Shown: positions 4,482 to 10,026 of the stretch, in pieces | How the letters are laid out: each line of letters starts with the position of its first letter | How positions within the stretch are numbered: position 1 is the first letter of the stretch | Source: CAYUYH01 sp964449175 | GTDB lineage: Bacteria; Planctomycetota; Phycisphaerae; SM23-33 | DNA length: 10,026 nucleotides | Assembly (NCBI GenBank): GCA_964449175.1 | Contig: CAYUYH010000087.1 | Span: 1-10,026 of the forward strand | Reading direction: 5' to 3' | Translations under genes and position numbers: made by a program | The notes under the pieces: generated by a model | Seen by the model: only the letters and a program-made list of their open reading frames with translations | Told to the model about the DNA's origin: nothing | The model's database searches: none

Positions 4482-7274
4482 ATGCAGTCAACACGCAAGG
4501 CCTGGTTCGTCATTGCCCTCAGTTGCGTCGCGCTGGCGGCGGGTTGTGCGGGCGGCGGACGGGCCGCGACGTCCGAGGACGTCTCGCTGCTGGCGTCGGC
4601 CGGGCGGGACGTGACGATCGAGCACCTGCCAAACGGCGCGACGATCATCGTCAAGACCTCCCGCAGCTCGCCGGTCGTCACCGTCCGCGGCTACGTCCGG
4701 GCCGGCGGACTGTACGAGCGCGAGTACCTCGGCTGCGGCATCAGCCACCTCACCGAGCACCTGGTGGCCATGGGCGCCGAGCACCACATGGAGGGCCAGC
4801 CCTCTGCCCAGGAGGAATGGTCCGCCAAGCCCGACCGCGTCCGCCAGATCGGCGGGCAGGCCAACGCGTATACCTCGCTGGATCACACCTGCTACCACAT
4901 CTCGGCCGAGTCGTCGAAGGTGTTCGAGTGCATCGACCTGATAACGGACTGGCTCGTCCGTCCGGAGATCAGCGAGGCTGACTTCAAACGCGAGCACGGC
5001 GTGGTGCAGCGCGAGATAGAGATGGGCGCCGACAGCCCCGGGCGGCAGATGTGGTACGCGCACTCGGCGGACGTCTTCACGACGCATCCGGCAGCCGTGC
5101 CGGTGATCGGCTACGTCGAGCCGCTCAGCAAGCTGACGTACGCCGACTTCCAGGCCTATCACGCCAGGATGTACGCCCCGCAGAACATGGTGTTCGTGGT
5201 CGTCGGCGACGTGGACGCCGCAGCCGTGGCTGCTCACCTTCGCAAGAAGCTCGCAGACGCCCCGCGCGGTCGGGCGGTCGACCTGTCGCTGCCGCCCGTG
5301 CCGCCGATCACCGGCGTCCGCCGCCGCACGGAGTCGATGCCCACGCTGCGAGAGACGCTCCAGCGAATGAGCTTCCAGACGATCCCGCTGGTGCACGAGG
5401 ACCTGTACGCCCTGGACCTGGCCAGCTACGTCTTGACGGCTGGGCCGGCCAGCCGACTCGTCCAGCGGATCGAGCGGGCGGAGAAGCTCGTCACGGCGAT
5501 ATCCTCCAGCTCCTGGACGCCGGCGTGGGGCAAGGGCGTGTTCTCGATCTCGTTCACGTGCGACAGCGACAAGGCCGACGCTGCCGAGCGCGCGGTCCTC
5601 CGCGAGCTTGGAGTGCTTATCGACGGCGGCGTGACGGCTGACGAGCTCGCCCGCGCCAAGCGGCAGAAGCTCGCCGACTGGGTCCACTCGCAGCAGTCGG
5701 TCGAGTCGCAGGCGGATACGATAGGCCGAGACTACCTCTCCACCGGGGACGTCGCGTTCTCCGCCGCGTACACGCAGCGAATTCTGTCCGTCACGGCTGA
5801 GCAGGTGCGCCGGGCCGCGGCGAAGTACCTTACCTTCGACAACATGGTTATCACCCGCCTGACCCCGCCATTGCGGGCGCCCGCCAGCGCCCCGGCCGAG
5901 CGGGCCGACGCCGCCGAGGCCGCGGAGGTATTCACACTGCCGAACGGGCTGCGGGTGGTCCTCCAGCCCATCCCCCCGGCCGGCGGGAAGGGGCTGGTGT
6001 CGATGGCGCTGGTCTGCAAGGGTGGCCTGCTGGCTGAGACCCGCGACACCAACGGGCTTGGGGCGCTGATGACCGCCCTAAGCACGAAGGGCGCCGGCGA
6101 CCTGACCGCCAAGGACATCGCAGCCTTCTTCGACAGCGCAGGCGGCAGCATCTCCGCCAATTGCGGCAACAACACGTTCTACTGGCAGGCGACCGTGCTG
6201 GACGACAGCTTCGAGCGGGCGCTGGAGATACTCGGCCTGGTCGTCCAGCAGCCGACGTTCAGCGAGGCCGAGCTGGAAATCCTCCGCCCGCTGCAACTGG
6301 CGGCCATCGAGCGGATCGACCAGCAGTGGCAAGGCCAGCTCAATGCCTACTTCCGCCGGCAGTTTTTCCAGGACGCGCCATACGCGATGCAGTCGGTCGG
6401 CAGTGAGGAGGTGGTCGCCGCCGCCACGCCGCGGCAGATCGCCGACCACCACGCCGCCAGCATCCGCGCGGGCAGCAGCGTGCTGTCCATCGTCGGCAGC
6501 TTCGACCCGGCCGTCGCAAGATCGGCGGTCGAGCGCATATTCGCCGCCCTGCCGCCGGGCAAGGTGGACCTCGACCTGCCCTCGCAGCGCCGGGTGGCCG
6601 CGCGCGGCGAGCAGCACCTGCTCCAGACCGACAAGCCCGTCGCCGGCATAATCGTGGCCGCGGCGGGCATGAGAGTCGGCGACCTGGACGACCGGATGGC
6701 GATGGCCGTGCTCGACACGATCATCAGCGGCTACCAGATGCCCTCCGGCTGGCTGCACAACGAGCTTCGCGGCAAGCAGCTTGTGTACATGGTCCACGCC
6801 TACAATTTCGTCGGCCTGGCGCCGGGGGCGTTCGTGACCATTGCCGCCTGCCAGCCGGACAAGGCCGGGCAGGTGCTCCAGGTTATCCGGCGCGACCTGG
6901 CCAAGGCGGCTGGGTATCTGCCCAGCGAGGCGGAGGTGGCCGAGGCAGTCAACGTTATCCTGACGGCTGAGCTGCTGGACAACCAGTCGGCGGAGAGCCT
7001 GGCGCTTTCCTCGGCCCTGGACGAGCTGTACGGCATGGGCTACGACTGGCGCTGGCGGATGGCGGATCGATATCGGGCGATCACGCCGGCCGAGGTGCAG
7101 GCCGTCGCTCGCAAGTACCTCGGCGGCGGACTGGTCACCGTGGTCGTCAGCCCGCTGGGTGAGGAGTCGCTCGCGCCGCCGGCGACCCAGCCCACGTCGG
7201 CCCCGGCCGACGAGCCCGCGACCCAGCCGACATCGACAAACCCCGCGACAGGAGCAACGGATGGCGACCGATAG
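4482..7274 (+). CDS. Two-domain M16 zinc protease, predicted lipoprotein
   Basis: A 930-residue protein with a lipoprotein-type signal (LAAGC, lipid-modified Cys at 22), so it should act in the periplasm or on a membrane face. Two M16 (pitrilysin/insulinase-like) halves are visible. The first begins at HLPNGATIIV (48-57) and carries the inverted zinc motif HLTEH (89-93), with E171 at about the right distance (78 residues) to be the third metal ligand. The second begins near residue 483 with FTLPNGLRVVL; NGLGALMTALSTKG replaces the zinc motif, so this half is non-catalytic, as is usual in the family. R763 and Y769 (LRGKQLVYMV) resemble the family's conserved Arg/Tyr pair. The last 35 residues are a Pro/Thr/Ala-rich tail with ATQPTS twice. 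It overlaps the next gene by 14 bp. Substrate unknown; peptide clean-up in the envelope is likely. Confidence 0.93.
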   Translation: MQSTRKAWFVIALSCVALAAGCAGGGRAATSEDVSLLASAGRDVTIEHLPNGATIIVKTSRSSPVVTVRGYVRAGGLYEREYLGCGISHLTEHLVAMGAEHHMEGQPSAQEEWSAKPDRVRQIGGQANAYTSLDHTCYHISAESSKVFECIDLITDWLVRPEISEADFKREHGVVQREIEMGADSPGRQMWYAHSADVFTTHPAAVPVIGYVEPLSKLTYADFQAYHARMYAPQNMVFVVVGDVDAAAVAAHLRKKLADAPRGRAVDLSLPPVPPITGVRRRTESMPTLRETLQRMSFQTIPLVHEDLYALDLASYVLTAGPASRLVQRIERAEKLVTAISSSSWTPAWGKGVFSISFTCDSDKADAAERAVLRELGVLIDGGVTADELARAKRQKLADWVHSQQSVESQADTIGRDYLSTGDVAFSAAYTQRILSVTAEQVRRAAAKYLTFDNMVITRLTPPLRAPASAPAERADAAEAAEVFTLPNGLRVVLQPIPPAGGKGLVSMALVCKGGLLAETRDTNGLGALMTALSTKGAGDLTAKDIAAFFDSAGGSISANCGNNTFYWQATVLDDSFERALEILGLVVQQPTFSEAELEILRPLQLAAIERIDQQWQGQLNAYFRRQFFQDAPYAMQSVGSEEVVAAATPRQIADHHAASIRAGSSVLSIVGSFDPAVARSAVERIFAALPPGKVDLDLPSQRRVAARGEQHLLQTDKPVAGIIVAAAGMRVGDLDDRMAMAVLDTIISGYQMPSGWLHNELRGKQLVYMVHAYNFVGLAPGAFVTIAACQPDKAGQVLQVIRRDLAKAAGYLPSEAEVAEAVNVILTAELLDNQSAESLALSSALDELYGMGYDWRWRMADRYRAITPAEVQAVARKYLGGGLVTVVVSPLGEESLAPPATQPTSAPADEPATQPTSTNPATGATDGDR
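7250..7254 (+). promoter_or_regulatory. Ribosome binding site deciding the start of the cyclohydrolase gene
   Basis: AGGAG lies inside the 3' end of the M16 gene, 6 nt before ATG 7261. It favours this start over codons further upstream in the same frame, which would add an Arg/Pro-rich stretch that is only the M16 tail read in another frame. Confidence 0.75.
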
Positions 7275-7890
7275 CAAGGACCTGCTCGAGATGTCCGTCA
7301 GGCAGTTCGCCCAGGCGGTGGCCGCCAAGACGCCCACGCCCGGCGGCGGCAGCGTAGCCGGCGTGGTGGCCGCGATGGCGACCGCGCTGGGCGAGATGTC
7401 GCTGGCGTTCACCTCCGGCAAGAAGAAATACGCCAAGCACCAGGACTACTACGACCACCTCGCGCCGCGCCTGGCCAGGGCGAGGGAGATGTTCGAGGAC
7501 CTGGTGGCCGACGACGTCGCCGCCTACAAGCTCTACCGTCAGGCGATGGCGATGGACGACGGGGCCGAGAAGGACGCCGCCACCCAGTTGGCGCTGGCCG
7601 CGGCGATCGACGTGCCGCGAGAGGGCATGAAGCTCGCCCTGGCCGTCCTTGAGGACCTGCTCGCCTTCGCCGACAAGTGCAACCCGTACCTCATCAGCGA
7701 CCTCCTCGCCGCCGGCACGCTGGCGGTGGCGGCGATGAGCCTGTGCGACCACAACGTTCGCATCAACGTTCCGCGGGTGGCCGACCGGGCCGCCGCGAAG
7801 GATATCCACTGCGCCTCAGCCGACGACCTGAAGCGTGCCAAGGCCCTGCTGGCGGAGATCGCCCAGGCCGCCGCTCCACACGTGCCTTGA
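7261..7890 (+). CDS. Cyclodeaminase/cyclohydrolase family protein (FTCD_C/FchA-like)
   Basis: A 209-residue, largely helical cytosolic protein. It matches the family of formimidoyltetrahydrofolate cyclodeaminase C-terminal domains and bacterial methenyltetrahydrofolate cyclohydrolases (FchA). Diagnostic segments are TPTPGGGSVAGVVAAMATAL (24-43), then TSGKKKY (51-57), VADDVAAY (82-89) and NPYLISDLLAAGTL (141-154), ending with DHNVRINV (163-170). Length is normal for the stand-alone form. The reaction would be 5,10-methenyl-THF to 10-formyl-THF, or release of ammonia from formimino-THF; sequence alone does not settle which. No formyl-THF synthetase or histidine-degradation gene is nearby, so context does not help. 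It overlaps the M16 gene by 14 bp and lies 2 bp before the next gene. Confidence 0.88.
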   Translation: MATDSKDLLEMSVRQFAQAVAAKTPTPGGGSVAGVVAAMATALGEMSLAFTSGKKKYAKHQDYYDHLAPRLARAREMFEDLVADDVAAYKLYRQAMAMDDGAEKDAATQLALAAAIDVPREGMKLALAVLEDLLAFADKCNPYLISDLLAAGTLAVAAMSLCDHNVRINVPRVADRAAAKDIHCASADDLKRAKALLAEIAQAAAPHVP

Positions 7891-7892
7891 CC

Positions 7893-8399
7893 ATGGCCAG
7901 GGACTACCAGATAGCCAAGACCGACAGCCTCTGCCGTCAATGCGGCAAACAGCTCGAGCCCGGCTCGCCGCTGGTCGCCACTGTCCGGGAGGCGGGCGAC
8001 CAGTTGCAGCGCGAGGACTACTGTCCGGAATGCTGGTCGGCCCTGCCGGCTGAGCAGCAGCAGGGCGCGCTGGGCCAGTGGCGGTCGCAGGCGCCCGTCC
8101 CGCGGGCGAAGAAGAAGCTCCTCGTCGACGACGATCTGCTGATCAACCTCTTCGAGCGGTTGGCCTCGGCTGACACGCCTGTCAAGGTCAACTTTCGGTT
8201 CGTCCTGGCGTTGGTGCTGATGCGGAAGAAGCTGCTTGTCTACGATCGCACGGAGCGCGACGAGCACGGCCAGGACGTCTGGCAGATGCACTTCCGCGGC
8301 AGCGACACGACCGAGGCGGTGATCGACCCCCACCTGGACGAGGACAAGATCGCCGAGGTCAGCGGGCAACTGGGACAGATCATGGAAGGGGAACTGTGA
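7893..8399 (+). CDS. Unrecognised protein with an N-terminal CxxC/CxxC zinc-ribbon-like region
   Basis: A 168-residue protein of unknown function. Near the N-terminus are two pairs, CRQC (14-17) and CPEC (44-47), 26 residues apart, which fits a zinc ribbon or treble clef. The rest is charged, with a predicted helix-rich middle (LLVDDDLLINLFERL, 76-90, and FRFVLALVLMRKKLLVY, 98-114) and an acidic end. There is no signal peptide, so it should be cytosolic. ATG 7893 lies 2 nt after the cyclohydrolase stop, and I see no Shine-Dalgarno sequence before it, so translation probably depends on ribosomes finishing the previous gene. Its stop overlaps the next start (TGATG). The conserved operon setting and coding-like composition support a real gene. 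A metal-dependent adaptor or nucleic-acid-binding role is possible, but nothing here shows it. Confidence 0.8.
   Translation: MARDYQIAKTDSLCRQCGKQLEPGSPLVATVREAGDQLQREDYCPECWSALPAEQQQGALGQWRSQAPVPRAKKKLLVDDDLLINLFERLASADTPVKVNFRFVLALVLMRKKLLVYDRTERDEHGQDVWQMHFRGSDTTEAVIDPHLDEDKIAEVSGQLGQIMEGEL
8384..8391 (+). promoter_or_regulatory. Ribosome binding site deciding the start at 8399
   Basis: GGAAGGGG ends 7 nt before ATG 8399 but only 4 nt before the in-frame GTG at 8396. The ATG is therefore preferred; it also gives the common TGATG stop-start overlap. Confidence 0.7.
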
Positions 8400-9352
8400 T
8401 GACGAGTAGTTCCGCAAGAGGTCTTGCGGCGGCGTGCATTCTGGCCGCGGTCGTGCTGGGCGGTTGCGTGCCCCCTCGGCCAAAGACCACGCTCACCCGT
8501 CGGCAGGTCATCGAGCAGTTCAACGCCAACGCCGCCGCCGTGCCCCGCCTGTGGGCCAGGGCGCGGATACACCTGAGCATCAACCACAAGGGCAGGCGCA
8601 TGTCCTGGGGCTCGACCAGCTCGCTAGCCGCACCCAACGGCCTGCTGCTGATGGGCAAGGGCGCCTCGCCGCTGGGCCCGCACGACTTCGTGCTCATAGG
8701 CAGGGCGGCCGGGGCGACCGAGCTGTTCCGCCTGGGCAACTCCAGCCAAGAAGGCATCTACTACATGTGGTACAGCTTCGGAGATCGCGCCGAGGCGAGA
8801 TGGGGGCGGGACGAGCTGGCTGGGGCGCCCGGAGTCGATATGCCCATCGACCCCATGGCCGTGCTGAGCATGCTCGCGGTCACCGAGCTGCCCGACGACT
8901 TTACCCGCCTGCCCACCTGCGTGATGACGCTGGCGGAGAAGCCTTACGCCTACGTGCTCACCTACGTCGCCCGCCAGCCCGTCACCGGTGAAATCCTCTT
9001 CCGCAGGGAAGTCTGCTGCACGTGGAGCGACGACAAGCCCCCGCGCCCGTACCAAGTGAGCCTCTTCGACGCCGCCGGCGAGCGCGTGATGACGGCGAGG
9101 CTCAAGGGCTACCGCGAAATCGACGTGCCCGGGGCCAAGGAAGGCGCCGCGCGCCCCGTGATGCCCACCGACATTCAGATAAGCTGGCCGGCTGAGAAGT
9201 CCAGCCTGCACATCGCGCTCGGCGAGATGACCACGGCCGACAAGTGGGACCGCAGACAGGTGCTGTTCGCGCCGAACATACCGCCCGGCATCCCGCTGGA
9301 GGACGTGGTGCAGGTCGATGCCGACGTTTCATCGGGGGGGGCGGCCAGGTGA
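8399..9352 (+). CDS. Predicted lipoprotein, possibly LolA/LolB-like
   Basis: A 317-residue protein with a clear lipoprotein signal (VVLGGC, Cys at 23), so it should be anchored on the periplasmic side of a membrane. After the linker, LTRRQVIEQFNANAAAVPRL (32-51) is followed by alternating hydrophobic strands (WARARIHLSI, GLLLMGKG, HDFVLIGR, ELFRLG, GIYYMWYSFG). The end is PVMPTDIQISWPAEKSSLHI (253-272), then LFAPNIPPGIPLEDV (289-303). This order, a short helix, many strands and a late P-x-x-I strand, resembles LolA/LolB-type outer-membrane lipoprotein-sorting folds. The match is by architecture only and I cannot confirm the family. It overlaps its upstream neighbour by 1 bp and its downstream neighbour by 4 bp (GTGA), so it is co-translated. 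Near its end it contains a run of eight G (9334-9341). Confidence 0.82.
   Translation: MTSSSARGLAAACILAAVVLGGCVPPRPKTTLTRRQVIEQFNANAAAVPRLWARARIHLSINHKGRRMSWGSTSSLAAPNGLLLMGKGASPLGPHDFVLIGRAAGATELFRLGNSSQEGIYYMWYSFGDRAEARWGRDELAGAPGVDMPIDPMAVLSMLAVTELPDDFTRLPTCVMTLAEKPYAYVLTYVARQPVTGEILFRREVCCTWSDDKPPRPYQVSLFDAAGERVMTARLKGYREIDVPGAKEGAARPVMPTDIQISWPAEKSSLHIALGEMTTADKWDRRQVLFAPNIPPGIPLEDVVQVDADVSSGGAAR
9334..9341 (+). promoter_or_regulatory. G8 run: ribosome binding site of the last gene and possible slip site
   Basis: Eight consecutive G lie inside the end of the lipoprotein gene. They end 7 nt before GTG 9349 and are the only Shine-Dalgarno-like sequence there. The downstream gene is in the -1 frame relative to the lipoprotein gene. 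A -1 slip on this run would avoid the TGA at 9350 and read straight through into the downstream frame. Use as a ribosome binding site is likely; slippage is speculative. Confidence 0.5.
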
Positions 9353-10026
9353 GGCGATCGCTGGCCAATCGCGCCGCCGTCATCTGCGTGCTGCTGCTGT
9401 CGGCCGCGGCCTGCGCGCAGGCGGACGAGCTGCCCACGGCCGTGGGCGATAGCCAGGCGCTGTGGCTGATTCGCAGGGGCGCCGGCGGGGAGAGCTTCGA
9501 CATCGTCTGCCGTCCGGCAGGCGACAAGTGGCGCTGGGTGGCCAGGGACCGCACAGGCAGGCCTATCGCGGCTGCGGCGGTGGAGGGCAGTCTCCACGTC
9601 GCGTTCGCCTCGGGCCAGTGCCGCGTCTTCGGCCAGGAGTGGGGCGCGGACTCACCAGGGCTCGCCCTGCCGGCGGCGCCGCTGGCGATGTGTGCAGCCG
9701 GCGAGCTGAAGCTCGATCCGCCTGCCCCCCTGGCGGCGGTCATGCACGCCGCCCAGGCGCCGGCCACCTCGAGCGCCCCGGCCACGTCGCCGGCAACCGC
9801 CGCCGTGACCGCCGGTGAGGGCGTCGGCACGATGGACGCCGCCGTCGTCGTGGACGCAGCCGGCGAGTGGAAGCACCTGACGACCATCCGCGACGTGCCG
9901 GCGGACGCGATGGACCGCCTGCTCGCCGTCGCGGTGGACGGCGCGATGTATCTGCTGATCCCCGGCGGCGAAGGCCGGGCCAATCAACTGGCCATGTGGC
10001 GAGGGGGACAGTGGAGCTACCTGCCC
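9349..10026 (+). CDS. Exported protein of unknown function, 3' end outside the window
   Basis: An open frame of 226 codons from GTG 9349 to the right edge, with no stop. The start overlaps the upstream TGA (GTGA) and follows the G8 run. The product opens with RRSLANRAAVICVLLLSAAA, a typical signal peptide, followed by CAQADELPT. Cleavage could be at AQA-D, or Cys 22 could make it a lipoprotein, though the lipobox is poor. The mature part has short strand-like segments with tryptophans (QALWLIRRG, DKWRWVARD, GEWKHLTTI, GQWSYLP), broken by an Ala/Pro/Thr-rich linker (about 132-162). Repeated strand-plus-Trp segments could belong to a beta-propeller, but too little is visible to name a family. 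As last visible member of the operon it probably works in the envelope with the preceding lipoprotein. Confidence 0.78.
   Translation, partial: MRRSLANRAAVICVLLLSAAACAQADELPTAVGDSQALWLIRRGAGGESFDIVCRPAGDKWRWVARDRTGRPIAAAAVEGSLHVAFASGQCRVFGQEWGADSPGLALPAAPLAMCAAGELKLDPPAPLAAVMHAAQAPATSSAPATSPATAAVTAGEGVGTMDAAVVVDAAGEWKHLTTIRDVPADAMDRLLAVAVDGAMYLLIPGGEGRANQLAMWRGGQWSYLP

Noticed and set aside
6078..7436. Minus-strand open frame of 452 codons opposite the M16 gene
   Set aside because: It is antisense to clear M16 domain motifs, spans two real genes and has an Arg/Gly/His-rich product with no domain.

Overview
The window is high-GC bacterial DNA that most likely comes from a member of the Planctomycetota, perhaps the Phycisphaerae. 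This rests on three things: a secreted FGE-fold protein ending in a PEP-CTERM sorting tail, lipoproteins with LAAGC/LGGC lipoboxes in an otherwise high-GC Gram-negative-type gene set, and a hairpin-rich non-coding block of a type I associate with planctomycete genomes. The placement is an inference; no rRNA or other taxonomic marker is present.

Layout: (1) Positions 1-552 hold no convincing gene. Positions 48-262 are packed with GC-rich hairpins, including two tandem 25-bp units whose stems differ by a compensating base pair. A near-consensus sigma-70-type promoter follows (311-338), then a leader of about 200 nt that can form several stem-loops. (2) 553-1602 (+) encodes an exported, PEP-CTERM-anchored protein with an FGE/sulfatase-modifying-factor fold that lacks the catalytic cysteines. 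(3) 1599-3824 (-) is priA, the primosomal helicase, convergent with the previous gene; the two stop codons share one CTAG. (4) 3825-3948 is a short divergent control region in which a 7-bp inverted repeat supplies candidate -35 boxes to both sides. (5) From 3949 to the right edge, six genes run on the + strand with gaps of 26 nt or less, or with overlaps: a lone receiver-domain response regulator, a two-domain M16 zinc-protease lipoprotein, a cyclodeaminase/cyclohydrolase (FTCD_C/FchA family) protein, a small protein with two CxxC pairs, a lipoprotein with possible LolB-like character, and the start of an exported protein that runs off the window.

The six genes from 3949 onward look like one transcription unit. 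M16/cyclohydrolase and the later junctions overlap or nearly touch (14 bp overlap, 2 bp gap, 1 bp overlap, 4 bp overlap), which points to translational coupling. Three of the six products are predicted to be exported, so the unit may serve the cell envelope, with the cyclohydrolase and the CxxC protein as cytosolic passengers whose connection is unknown. I see no mobile element, CRISPR array, tRNA or rRNA, and no strong evidence for a wholly new system. The most unusual features are the covarying hairpin repeats at the left end, the symmetric divergent promoter at priA, and a G8 run that doubles as a ribosome binding site and a possible slip site.
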